Below are positions 50,876 to 59,446 of a stretch of DNA of 64,000 bases, piece by piece. This DNA is from CALMZY01 sp052033915 (GTDB lineage: Bacteria; Verrucomicrobiota; Kiritimatiellia; CAIQIC01; JAGNIJ01). The notes under the pieces are model-generated. The model was not told the origin of the DNA. It saw only the letters and a program-made list of their open reading frames with translations, and made no database searches. Position 1 is the stretch's first letter. The number at the start of each line of letters is the position of its first letter. The position numbers were made by a program, and so were the translations under genes. The stretch lies in contig JBPOJF010000017.1 of the NCBI GenBank assembly GCA_052033915.1, positions 1 through 64,000 on the forward strand. Reading direction: 5' to 3'.

Positions 50876-51480
50876 GGCTTCGATTTGACGGCGGATTCCC
50901 ACTTGGTCGCGGCGGCTTTGAGCTTTGGATGCGTGATCAGCAGATGGCCGACCACGGAATGAAACGCCTCGGTATGCGGCGTGATGTGGTCCGGGTTGAC
51001 CACCGGGATGATGACGCACGCGTCGGCCACCTGCGCGGTGTAGCCGCCGGTGCGGCCGACCACGCCGACCACGGTCGCGCCGACTTCCTTGGCGAGCTTC
51101 AGCGCCTGGACCAGGTTCGGGCTGATATTCCGCTCGGCGTCGCCGCCGCCGACCGAGAGGACGAAAACGACGTCGCCCTGGCGCAGGCGGCTGACCTTGA
51201 GCCAGCCCTCGAAACAGCTCGCCCACCCCTCATCGTTCGTGCGGGCCGTCAGCTCGGACACGTTGTCCGTCGGCGCGTAGGCCTCGAGATGCGCCAGCTT
51301 GCGCAGGTCGTTGACGAGATGCGTCGCGGACCCGGCGCTGCCGCCGACGCCCAGGACGAACACGCGGCCGCCGCGCTCGCGCGCCGCGGCGAGACAATCC
51401 ACCATTTTCTCGACGGCATCGAGGGGAAGAGCTTGAAGGATGCGGATCGATTCCTGGACAAACGCCTCGCTGAAATTCAT
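50872..51480 (-). CDS. gmhA: SIS-domain phosphoheptose isomerase-like protein (GmhA-like)
   Basis: The 202-residue protein has the SIS sugar-phosphate site GVGGSAGSATHLVNDLRK, LSVGGGDAERNISPNLVQAL and the C-terminal TEAFHSVVGHLLITHP, which corresponds to the GmhA active-site helix with its catalytic histidine. GmhA turns sedoheptulose 7-phosphate into D-glycero-D-manno-heptose 7-phosphate. Length is close to E. coli GmhA (192). The transaldolase-like and HddA-like genes follow. Confidence 0.86.
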   Translation of the reverse strand: MNFSEAFVQESIRILQALPLDAVEKMVDCLAAARERGGRVFVLGVGGSAGSATHLVNDLRKLAHLEAYAPTDNVSELTARTNDEGWASCFEGWLKVSRLRQGDVVFVLSVGGGDAERNISPNLVQALKLAKEVGATVVGVVGRTGGYTAQVADACVIIPVVNPDHITPHTEAFHSVVGHLLITHPKLKAAATKWESAVKSKP

Positions 51481-51536
51481 GGAGCGATTCTGTTTACGCA
51501 GGTCGGAAAGTCAATAAGGATTTCCGGCCATAACCC

Positions 51537-53624
51537 TCACGGATTCAGCGTCACACTGACCTCGTAGACAGCAAGCGGGCCGTTGACGCCGTTGGGCGGC
51601 GGAAGAACCTGCAAGTCGAAACGGGACACGCCGGAAGGGAGCACGATATTCGTGACCGTCTCGTTCCGGAACTCAGAACGGAACAGCGCGTGTTCGAGCA
51701 AGGTCGCGCCTTTGGCGTCGGTGATCGACAGTTGCGCGCCGCCGGAAGGGGCCATCGCACTGATCCGAAGCGTGCCGGTCACGGTGTTCTCGCCCACGTT
51801 GCCGAGGTAGAGCGAACCGAGCGACTGGATGACCATCCAGTTGTTCATCTGCTGGTCGCGCGCGTACTGCCAGCCATCCCCGAAGTAGAAGTACAGTTCG
51901 CGGCCGTGCTTCCTCGCGAGAGAGGCCATATCCTCCGGTTGATTCCACGAAATCAGCGTGCGCGACGCGTTGGTCGCGTTCAACTGGACTTCCGACAGCG
52001 GGAACGTGCGAAACTGAAGCAGGCGGTCCCACGCCGGGTCGAGCAACCACTCGTGACGCATAAACAGCTGCTCGCGCGGCAACGATTCCGCACCGGTCTC
52101 CGGCGCGAGCAGATCGTCCGGCGCAATCTCGACGAAATATATCTGCGGAAAGCGCGAGAACAGCGATGCCGCCCGCTTCGGCGGCTGGACGCGATTGTAG
52201 TCGTCGCCCGAACTCCACACGGCCGCGGATGTCGCCATTCGTCCGGGTGTCGGATAGGCGCTGGGCACGCCACGCATCTCGTAGACATTATAGAACGCGT
52301 AGGCGCCGTTCGGCGGAATGTTCTTGTTGATCCATGCCGCAATACCTTTGTAGTTGTAGCCGCGAGTTTGCAGCGTACAAACGCTCCACAGCGACGGAGC
52401 GAGCCACAGAAGAAGGGGCAGCGCGATGGCGACGCGGAGCCCGGCCACAGGAACACGCGGGACTTTCACGCTGAACCATGTCACGGCATACTCGATCCCG
52501 AGCGCGACGAAGACAATCAACAATGGGAACAGCGCGCTGTAGTAGCGGACCTCGAAGCGGCTGACACGGAGCATCCAGCTCTGGATCGCGAAGTACGCCA
52601 GCAGTTCGACCGCCAACAGGATCAGCATCAACCGCTCGGTACGGTCGCGCACAAGACGGATTCCCGCAAGCCCGGCAAGGAGAAAGACCAGGAACGGCGC
52701 AATCGTCCATGCGAACTCGCCCCACCCCATCCGTCCAAGCAGGGCCGGCACAGCAGCCGGCGTGAACTGCTTCGCCAGCGGCGACTCGGTTGTCTCAAAC
52801 CCGCCGAACAGCCGAAGCAGGAACGGGAGGAAAACCACGTAAGCGGCGCCCATCAGCACGAGCCAGCGACCGAGCTGTTTCCCTTTCATTCCGGCGGGGC
52901 TGAGGAAAAGCAGCAGGAACATCAGCACGTTCAGCGGACCGAGGAACAGCAACCCGCTCAGGTGCGACTGGAGAAGCCCCGTGGAGAAGAAAAGGTAGCT
53001 CGCGATCAGCCATGCACCGGCCCGAACCGGCTTAAACTCGCACCGCAGAAGCTCGACACCCGCCCACAGCGTGCCGACGGCGAAAAACATGACCATGCTG
53101 TAGTCGTATGCCTCGCGCGAGTAGAACGAATGAAACACCGAAACCGCGGCGAGGAACATGCACCAGAGGCCCACCGCCCTGTTCTTCAACGACTTCCCGA
53201 GCAGGTAGAACAGCGGCAGGCTGAGCGTGCCGAAAATTGCGAACGGCAGGCGCGCGAGCCACTCCGGCGGGAAACTGGACGTGTAGCCGATCGTCTGAAA
53301 CACGAACCGCAGGATGAACATCAGCAGCGGCAGGCGGTGGAGCGACGTGAACCGATCGAGTTCCGTGTTGAAGATCGCCGCGTAGCCGGGCTGTGTCGCC
53401 GCGTCGCGCACGACATTGATCTCGTCGATCATGAACGATGCGCGTCCGAGCCAGAGAAACCGGATCAGCGCGCCAAACGCGAGAATTCCCCAGAACAGCC
53501 AACACTCCCGCGCGGTCATGCGATCGACCGGCTCCGCGGTTCCTGCACGCGCCGTTTCCGGAAGTACGGAGGACGATACAATCGTCGGGCTCACGTCGCG
53601 CGGCTTTGTTTCCTTCTTGGACAT
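51537..53624 (-). CDS. GT39/PMT-like integral membrane glycosyltransferase
   Basis: The 695-residue protein has about 11-12 membrane segments. The first loop carries ASFMIDEINVVRDAATQPGYAAIF, where the D-E pair stands at the place of the acidic active-site motif of PMT/ArnT-type enzymes. A soluble beta-rich C-terminal part of about 250 residues follows (from 450). It probably uses a polyprenyl-phosphate sugar donor at the periplasmic face. It lies 2 bases downstream of the Gfo/Idh gene. Confidence 0.83.
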   Translation of the reverse strand: MSKKETKPRDVSPTIVSSSVLPETARAGTAEPVDRMTARECWLFWGILAFGALIRFLWLGRASFMIDEINVVRDAATQPGYAAIFNTELDRFTSLHRLPLLMFILRFVFQTIGYTSSFPPEWLARLPFAIFGTLSLPLFYLLGKSLKNRAVGLWCMFLAAVSVFHSFYSREAYDYSMVMFFAVGTLWAGVELLRCEFKPVRAGAWLIASYLFFSTGLLQSHLSGLLFLGPLNVLMFLLLFLSPAGMKGKQLGRWLVLMGAAYVVFLPFLLRLFGGFETTESPLAKQFTPAAVPALLGRMGWGEFAWTIAPFLVFLLAGLAGIRLVRDRTERLMLILLAVELLAYFAIQSWMLRVSRFEVRYYSALFPLLIVFVALGIEYAVTWFSVKVPRVPVAGLRVAIALPLLLWLAPSLWSVCTLQTRGYNYKGIAAWINKNIPPNGAYAFYNVYEMRGVPSAYPTPGRMATSAAVWSSGDDYNRVQPPKRAASLFSRFPQIYFVEIAPDDLLAPETGAESLPREQLFMRHEWLLDPAWDRLLQFRTFPLSEVQLNATNASRTLISWNQPEDMASLARKHGRELYFYFGDGWQYARDQQMNNWMVIQSLGSLYLGNVGENTVTGTLRISAMAPSGGAQLSITDAKGATLLEHALFRSEFRNETVTNIVLPSGVSRFDLQVLPPPNGVNGPLAVYEVSVTLNP

Positions 53625-53626
53625 GT

Positions 53627-54598
53627 TTAGCGACAGAGGCGAATCCGTTGTACAACATCGAGCGCCGCACAGGCGTCTTCAAGCGTCGCGCCGAATCCTG
53701 TTTTCCCTTCGACCGCGGCCGCAAAGTCCATGAACTCGGCGGCCCACGAGGTGTCTGCGCCCGGAAATTCCCAGGTCTTCGTCTCCGGCGGCCCCATCTG
53801 CGGCAACATCTGGGAATATGTCAGCCGCTCGACGCCGTAGCTGCCGCCGAGCCCGTCGACTTGGAGTTTGCCGATCCGGCCGTAAATTTCCAAGCTGAAC
53901 ATATTTTTCCACTCACTCCAGGAGGCGTGGAGCCACGCGGCCTGACCTTGTTTCGTCTTCAGCAGCATGAAGGCGTTGTCCTCGACCGGCATGTCCCAGA
54001 AAAACGTCGGCGCATAGCCCTCGACCGACGCGAAATCGCCGAGGAACCAGCGCGAAAGATCGACAAGATGAACGCCCTGATCGACCGCCTCGCCGCCGCC
54101 GGAGATCGCCTCGACGGCGCGCCATTCCTTCTCATAGCCGATCCGGCCGCCGTGGCCGTACCGGCCGCGGATGAACATCAGCGGGCCGGCCACGCCGCTG
54201 TCGATGATCTCCCGGCACTTGAGGAGCGAAGGGTGAAAGCGATGGTTGAACCCGACACGAACCGTTCGCCCGGCTTTCCGAGCCGCCGCGAGAACAGGTT
54301 TCAATTCTTCCGCGTTCCGCGCCCCGGGCTTTTCGACCAGCACATGCTTGCCGGCCTCCAGCGCGGCGGCGGCGACGGGCGCCAGATGATCGTGCGTCGT
54401 CGCGATCACCACGGCATCCACATCCCGGCGCTTCAGCACGTCGCGTCCGTCGGCAGCCACGGCACAACCCGGGATGGCCGCGGCGAGTTTTTCCGCGCGC
54501 TCACGGACCACATCGGCGGCACAGATCACCTTGTGCGCGCCGGTGTTCTGCGCGCGCTTCATCCCGATCAGTCCGCAGCCGATGATACCGATATTCAT
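53627..54598 (-). CDS. Gfo/Idh/MocA-family oxidoreductase (paralogue of 43178)
   Basis: The 323-residue protein starts at ATG 54598, overlapping the SDR stop (ATGA). Motifs: IGIIGCGLIGMKRAQ, VLVEKPGARNAEELK, VGFNHRFHPSLLKCREIIDSG, RGRYGHGGRIGYEKEWRA and GEAVDQGVHLVDLSRWFLGD. It shares this order of motifs with the gene at 43178. Its likely role is oxidation or reduction of a nucleotide sugar together with the neighbouring SDR. Confidence 0.9.
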   Translation of the reverse strand: MNIGIIGCGLIGMKRAQNTGAHKVICAADVVRERAEKLAAAIPGCAVAADGRDVLKRRDVDAVVIATTHDHLAPVAAAALEAGKHVLVEKPGARNAEELKPVLAAARKAGRTVRVGFNHRFHPSLLKCREIIDSGVAGPLMFIRGRYGHGGRIGYEKEWRAVEAISGGGEAVDQGVHLVDLSRWFLGDFASVEGYAPTFFWDMPVEDNAFMLLKTKQGQAAWLHASWSEWKNMFSLEIYGRIGKLQVDGLGGSYGVERLTYSQMLPQMGPPETKTWEFPGADTSWAAEFMDFAAAVEGKTGFGATLEDACAALDVVQRIRLCR

Positions 54599-55470
54599 CG
54601 GGAAACGTTCCCCCACGGGGCGCCGCGGTCCTCCGGGACGATCCGCCGCAGCGTGTAGATGTCGCTCGCGGTCAGATCCTCGCGATGCGTGTGCAGGTCC
54701 TGCCACGAGTCCCACACGGCGCTGATCAAGCGGCCCGTGATCCCGTCGCTCTGAGCCGACGCGAGATACACGCACAGGTTGACGGCGAGATCGAACGAGT
54801 CCTGCCCGTCCGCCTTCTGCCGGCAGACCTCGTCAACGTACTTCTGCCCGAGCGTTTCGACGCCGACCTCGAGAAAATGGTCCACCATCCGCGTCGCCAG
54901 CACCCCGGGCGAGACGGCGTTGACGTCGATCCCGAAACCCCGGACCTCGTGCGCGAGCGTCTCGGTGAAACGAACCACACCGGCCTTGGACGCCGCGTAC
55001 GCGCTCAACTGCGGAAGCGGTTTCGTTGCGCCCCCACCGGAGATATTGATGATCTTGCCCGCGCGCCGGCTCTTCATGTGCGGCAGGAACGAAAGGCACG
55101 CGAACACGGTGCCGTCGAGATTGATCCGGACGGCCTGTTTCCACTCCTCCCAGCTCACGGAATCGATCGTGCCGCGCGGCCCGGCGACGCCCGCGCAGTT
55201 GACGAGGATATCCACTTGCGGAAATTCCTGAAGCGCACGCTTCACGACCGCGCGCACATCGTCCTCGCGCGTCACATCGGCGGTCACGGCCACGATCTTC
55301 CGGCCGGCGTTCCGGGCAGCCTCGAGAGACTGGCGGACCGATTCGAGCCGTTTTCCATCACGCGCGCAGATGAGGAGGCCGGCGCCCTCGCGGACGAAAC
55401 CCCGGGCGATCTGCTCGCCAAAGCCCCGGTTGGCGCCGGTGATAACCGCGTATCGTCCTGTGAGCTTCAT
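54595..55470 (-). CDS. Classical short-chain dehydrogenase/reductase
   Basis: The 291-residue protein has the SDR cofactor motif YAVITGANRGFGEQIARGF, NCAGVAGPRG, KIINISGGG with the active-site Ser, and SAYAASKAGVVRFTETLAHE (Tyr-x3-Lys). The extra C-terminal ~40 residues are uncommon for the family. It probably reduces a keto sugar or related group. It lies 19 bases downstream of the epimerase gene and overlaps the Gfo/Idh gene. Confidence 0.92.
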   Translation of the reverse strand: MKLTGRYAVITGANRGFGEQIARGFVREGAGLLICARDGKRLESVRQSLEAARNAGRKIVAVTADVTREDDVRAVVKRALQEFPQVDILVNCAGVAGPRGTIDSVSWEEWKQAVRINLDGTVFACLSFLPHMKSRRAGKIINISGGGATKPLPQLSAYAASKAGVVRFTETLAHEVRGFGIDVNAVSPGVLATRMVDHFLEVGVETLGQKYVDEVCRQKADGQDSFDLAVNLCVYLASAQSDGITGRLISAVWDSWQDLHTHREDLTASDIYTLRRIVPEDRGAPWGNVSR

Positions 55471-55489
55471 AGCGAGTTGGTCGCGCCGT

Positions 55490-56458
55490 TCAGACCGGCT
55501 TCTTGTCGTGGTCCTCGAGAACCCACGGATTCTCGATCATGTACTCCAGGGTCCGGAGAATGCCGTCGCGGATGCCGGTGCGCGGCCTCCAGCCCAGCGC
55601 CTTGATACGGCGGGTGTCGAGGAAGATCAGAGGGCTGTCGCCAACCCAGCCGCGATCGCCGCCGTCGAATTCGAGTTTGGGCGTCAGGTTGAGGCGCTCG
55701 CAAATCCAACCGATCGAGCTTCTCACGTCGCAGTAGTCGTCCGCGCCGAGGTTGAAAATATTCACCTTGTCGTGCGCCTTCTCCAGCGCCAACAGGATCG
55801 CGTCGATGCAATCCTGCGTATAAAGATAGGATTTTCTCTGACTGCCGTCGCCGAGCACCCTCATCTTCGTCGGATCGGCCAAGAGCTTCTTGTAGAAGTC
55901 GTACACATGCCCGTGGTGGTAGCGCTCGCCCAGAATGGACACGAAGCGGAAGATGTAGCCCTTGATACCGAACCCCTCGGCATATGCCTGGATCATCCCC
56001 TCGCCCGCCAGCTTGGAAGCGCCGTACAGCGACGTCTGGACCGGAAACGGCGCGTCTTCCGGCGTCGGGATCACGCTCGCGTCGCCATAGATCGCGCCCG
56101 TCGAGGAAAAGCCGATCCGGCCCGCGCCGGACGCCCGCATCGCCTCGAGCACGTTCCACGTGCCGATCGTGTTCTGCTCCAAGTCCCGCCGCGGCCGCTG
56201 CGTGCCGAAACGCACATCCGCGTTTGCAGCGAAATGCAGGACCGTGTCGCACCCCTTCATCGCCTTGGAGAGCGCGTCCATGTCGAGGATGTCGCCCTGC
56301 ACAAAACGGAACGCGGGATTTTTCGCCGCGTCGCCGAGGAAACGCCTGAACCCCGACGACAAGTTGTCGTACGCGGTCACCTGGTGGCCCGCCGCGAGAA
56401 GACGATCCACGACGTTGCTTCCAATGAACCCTGCCGCGCCTGTGACAAAACAGTTCAT
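55490..56458 (-). CDS. NAD-dependent sugar epimerase/dehydratase (GalE-like SDR)
   Basis: The 322-residue protein starts at ATG 56458 with AAGGA 5 bases upstream (MNCFVTGAAGFIGSNVVD). It has AYDNLSSGFRRFL, HFAANADVRFGTQRPRRDL, FSSTGAIYGD and SLYGASK (catalytic Tyr/Lys), then RFVSILGERYHHGHVYDFYKKL and LGDGSQRKSYLY. It is a paralogue of the genes at 45574 and 46578. It heads the leftward operon epimerase-SDR-Gfo/Idh-GT39 and diverges from the GT2 gene at 56613. Confidence 0.91.
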   Translation of the reverse strand: MNCFVTGAAGFIGSNVVDRLLAAGHQVTAYDNLSSGFRRFLGDAAKNPAFRFVQGDILDMDALSKAMKGCDTVLHFAANADVRFGTQRPRRDLEQNTIGTWNVLEAMRASGAGRIGFSSTGAIYGDASVIPTPEDAPFPVQTSLYGASKLAGEGMIQAYAEGFGIKGYIFRFVSILGERYHHGHVYDFYKKLLADPTKMRVLGDGSQRKSYLYTQDCIDAILLALEKAHDKVNIFNLGADDYCDVRSSIGWICERLNLTPKLEFDGGDRGWVGDSPLIFLDTRRIKALGWRPRTGIRDGILRTLEYMIENPWVLEDHDKKPV

Positions 56459-56612
56459 GAGTTTCCTTTGCTCGTCGCGTGTCAATCTAATGAAAGTGTC
56501 TCAAATATCAAACCTGAATTCACGCGACGACAAAAAACGGAATCGTCGCATCATCCTGCGCATCTAGAGCTTTACGCAGGAATTCGGTTCTGTTAGCTTG
56601 CTCTCCTCTTCC

Positions 56613-57365
56613 ATGATGAATGAGGGGCAACATCCGTCAGGGCAGGCGCCATCCGTCGAAGCCAGTCTTCTTCTGCCTGCGTACAATGAGGAGAAGCGCA
56701 TCGCCGGAACGATCGCTTCGGCGGTTGCGTATTTCGAGAAGACCCGCCTCTCGTTCGAAATCCTGGTCATCGCGGACGGCACGGACCGCACGCGAGACAT
56801 CGTGTCGGAGCTGGCGTCCAAGGACCCGCGCATCCGTGTCATGGGCGGCAAGGAGCGGCGCGGCAAGGGCTATGCCCTGCGCTTGGGCGTCCAGGAGGCG
56901 CACGGCCGGTACGTCGGGTTCGTGGACGCGGACAACAAGACGCCCATCGAGCAGTTCGACATGGTCCTCCCCCATCTTCGCGACGGCGCGGAGGTGGTCA
57001 TGGGCTCGCGCCGTTATCCCGGCGCGAAGATCGAGCAGAAACAATCGTGGGTCCGCCGGGTCGGCTCCGTCGGGTTCAGCATCTTCATGCACGCCATCGT
57101 CGGACTCTGGGACATCCGCGACACGCAATGCGGCTTCAAGTTCTATCCCCTGCCCGTCGCGCGCAAGCTATTCAGCTTGTCGTTCATCGACGGCTACATC
57201 TACGACGTGGAAATCCTCTTCCTCGCGCGCAAGCTCGGGTATCGCATCGTCCAGATTCCCATCCGCTGGCGCGACGACGGCGACAGCCGCCTCGCGCTCG
57301 TCACCCAGAATCTTCAGAACTTCCTCGACGTGGTCCGGATCCGGCTGCACCGCTACCCGTGCTAG
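56613..57365 (+). CDS. Family 2 glycosyltransferase (dolichyl-phosphate glucosyltransferase-like)
   Basis: About 250 residues. Motifs: SLLLPAYNEEKRIAGTI, LVIADGTDRTRDIV, VGFVDADNKTPIEQFDMV and the C-terminal RDTQCGFKFYPLPVARKLF, DVEILFLARKLGYRI and PIRWRDDGDSRL. This is the ALG5-like group, which usually glucosylates a polyprenyl phosphate. The start may be ATG 56613 or 56616, without a clear ribosome-binding site. A similar enzyme is encoded at 58673. Confidence 0.9.
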   Translation: MMNEGQHPSGQAPSVEASLLLPAYNEEKRIAGTIASAVAYFEKTRLSFEILVIADGTDRTRDIVSELASKDPRIRVMGGKERRGKGYALRLGVQEAHGRYVGFVDADNKTPIEQFDMVLPHLRDGAEVVMGSRRYPGAKIEQKQSWVRRVGSVGFSIFMHAIVGLWDIRDTQCGFKFYPLPVARKLFSLSFIDGYIYDVEILFLARKLGYRIVQIPIRWRDDGDSRLALVTQNLQNFLDVVRIRLHRYPC

Positions 57366-57407
57366 ACCGAAGTTGGATTGAAAACGCGGCTTGGAGACCG
57401 TGTCTAC

Positions 57408-58673
57408 TCAAGGCGAAGTCGCCGGCTGAACCGTTTGCCGCCACGGCAGACCGGCGAGCAGGACGACGGCGGACAGCGTGCTGACGATCCCGAGGACGGT
57501 CACGACCTGCCACACGGTTTCGTGGAAGAACGTGACGCCGGCCACGTAGCCGGCGGCACACGCGAGCAGGACGTACGCGGGCTTGAACCGCCGCTGGGCG
57601 ATCTGGAAATTCGTGAGCAGATACGTCAATCCCATCGGGGCCATGGCGCACACGACCCAGCGAACGAGCCGGATCATCTCGGGCGTGGGCGCGCGGTCGT
57701 TGTACAGGATAAGGAGCGGAACCCGCGCGAAGAACGCGCAAAGGCCGGCGGCGGCCACGAGAATGACGCCGACATACACGATCGCGCTGACAAGCGTCTT
57801 CCAGTTGTGCAGGTCCGTCGTCCCTGCGGAAGCGACTTTCGGAAACATCGCCAGCGCGATCGGCATCGTCAGAAACACCATCGTCCGGCCGATCGTCGCC
57901 GCGCGCGCAAACAGGCCTGCCTCGTGCGCGTCGGGGAAGAAATGCTTCACCATCACGACGTCCGCGTTCATCAGCACTGCGAAGCCCGCGAGGATCAGCA
58001 GGGACCGGATGACGTAGCGCGTGACGCCCGGAACGCGCTCTTCCGCGGAGCGGGGGCCCCGGATATTCCATCGGAGCCCCCAGACACCCACAACCACGCT
58101 GGCCCCGACGCCAAGCAGTTGCCCCGCCAGCGCCCATTCGGCCGTCGCGGCGATGACCATCACGAACAGCGCCCCCGCGACGAACCGCATAACGCCCCAG
58201 ATATGCTGGGACGCGGACATCCAGAGGAACGATTGCAGTCCCTGCAACGCGCCGATCAGGATCGGCATCAGCAGGCCGCCCACAAGAATGATGCACATGA
58301 GCACGACCGGCGCGACATCGTCCAGATGGAAGAATCCCGCGATCCGCCCGCTCAAGAGGATTCCCGCGACGAGCGCCAGCAGCATCGGAATCGCCAGGTT
58401 CCGGCTCCAGCGGCGCACGAGGTGCGGAACCGCCTGGATTTTTCCGCCTTGAACGAGCAGGGCCGTGTAATGCGCCATCGCGACGCGCAGGGCGTCCATC
58501 GGGGTGGAGACGATCAGAATGATCCCCAGCATCGCCGAGAGCACGCCGTATTCGGACGGATCGAGCTGGCGGCCCATGACGACGTGGAACAGAAAGTTCG
58601 CCGCGTTCCCGACCTGCGTGGCGGCCATGAGAATCAGGCTGTGCTGGAGCAGACCGTCCCGATGAGTGCGCAT
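57408..58673 (-). CDS. Wzx-like polysaccharide flippase / MATE-type exporter
   Basis: The 421-residue protein has about 12 membrane helices in the MOP-superfamily pattern: MAATQVGNAANFLFHVVMGRQLDPSEYG at the start (in part), then LLILAGFAVLMNADVVMVKHFFPDAHEAGLFARA, the Wzx/MurJ-like hallmark around the central helices. It would move a lipid-linked oligosaccharide to the periplasmic side. Its ATG overlaps the upstream GT2 stop by one base (TGATG). This is the only flippase in the locus. Confidence 0.86.
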   Translation of the reverse strand: MRTHRDGLLQHSLILMAATQVGNAANFLFHVVMGRQLDPSEYGVLSAMLGIILIVSTPMDALRVAMAHYTALLVQGGKIQAVPHLVRRWSRNLAIPMLLALVAGILLSGRIAGFFHLDDVAPVVLMCIILVGGLLMPILIGALQGLQSFLWMSASQHIWGVMRFVAGALFVMVIAATAEWALAGQLLGVGASVVVGVWGLRWNIRGPRSAEERVPGVTRYVIRSLLILAGFAVLMNADVVMVKHFFPDAHEAGLFARAATIGRTMVFLTMPIALAMFPKVASAGTTDLHNWKTLVSAIVYVGVILVAAAGLCAFFARVPLLILYNDRAPTPEMIRLVRWVVCAMAPMGLTYLLTNFQIAQRRFKPAYVLLACAAGYVAGVTFFHETVWQVVTVLGIVSTLSAVVLLAGLPWRQTVQPATSP

Positions 58674-59446
58674 CAGGTGGTTTCCTTCAGGTGGACGATC
58701 CGCCCGATCGTCGCATCGTAGATCTTTACGATCCAGCGGAACGGCGAATACAGCAGGCGCAGGCGGCAAATCGCCATGAACATTTCCAGCGACGTGCGCC
58801 CGATCTTCAGCTTCGACCCGCCGCGGTCGCTCCACGTCGTGGGCACCTCGGCGATCCGGTAACCCAGCCGCCGAAGCTGGAACAGGAGGTCCACGTCGAA
58901 CGCCCAGCGCGTGAGGCCGAGGTGCGGCAGCGCCGCGCGCATCGCATCGCCGCGAAGCAGCTTCGCGCCGCACTGCGTGTCGGTAATCTTCAGCTTGAAC
59001 AGGAGCCGGACCAGCTTGTTGAACACGCGCGACGCGATCCGCCGGCTCAGCGGCTGGCGCGGGCTGACTGTTGCGCCGGGAATGTACCGGGACGCGATGA
59101 TCACGCCGGCGTCGCCGATGTGGGTCACGAGATCGTCGAACGCCTCCGGCAGGGTCGCGTTGTCCGCGTCCACGAAGCCGACCCATTCGCCGGTCGCGAC
59201 CTCGAAACCGCGCATAATCGCCCCCCCCTTCCCGATGGCCCGGGGCTCGATAATGAACTTCACCTGCGGGCTTCTCGCGGCGACCTCGCGGACGATGTCC
59301 TCCGTGCCGTCCCGGGAACCGTTCACGACCACGATGAACTCGACATCCTTGCCGTACTTCGCCTCGAAGTAGGACGTGTACGCATCGAGCGTCGGCCGGA
59401 TGCGGGCCTCCTCGTTGTACGCGGGGATGACGATGGAAAGTTTCAT
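58673..59446 (-). CDS. Family 2 glycosyltransferase (dolichyl-phosphate glucosyltransferase-like)
   Basis: The 257-residue protein has LSIVIPAYNEEARIRPTLDAY, IVVVNGSRDGTEDIV, WVGFVDADNATLPEAFDDL, and ITDTQCGAKLLRGDAMRAAL with VDLLFQLRRLGYRIAEVPTTW. It belongs to the same group as the gene at 56613. It overlaps the GT39-like gene upstream by ATGA (59443-59446) and the flippase gene downstream by one base. Confidence 0.91.
   Translation of the reverse strand: MKLSIVIPAYNEEARIRPTLDAYTSYFEAKYGKDVEFIVVVNGSRDGTEDIVREVAARSPQVKFIIEPRAIGKGGAIMRGFEVATGEWVGFVDADNATLPEAFDDLVTHIGDAGVIIASRYIPGATVSPRQPLSRRIASRVFNKLVRLLFKLKITDTQCGAKLLRGDAMRAALPHLGLTRWAFDVDLLFQLRRLGYRIAEVPTTWSDRGGSKLKIGRTSLEMFMAICRLRLLYSPFRWIVKIYDATIGRIVHLKETT

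Noticed and set aside
51690..53630. 646-codon + strand open frame opposite the GT39-like gene
   Set aside because: It lacks any domain and is Arg/Glu/His-rich, the usual reverse of a membrane protein gene in GC-rich DNA.
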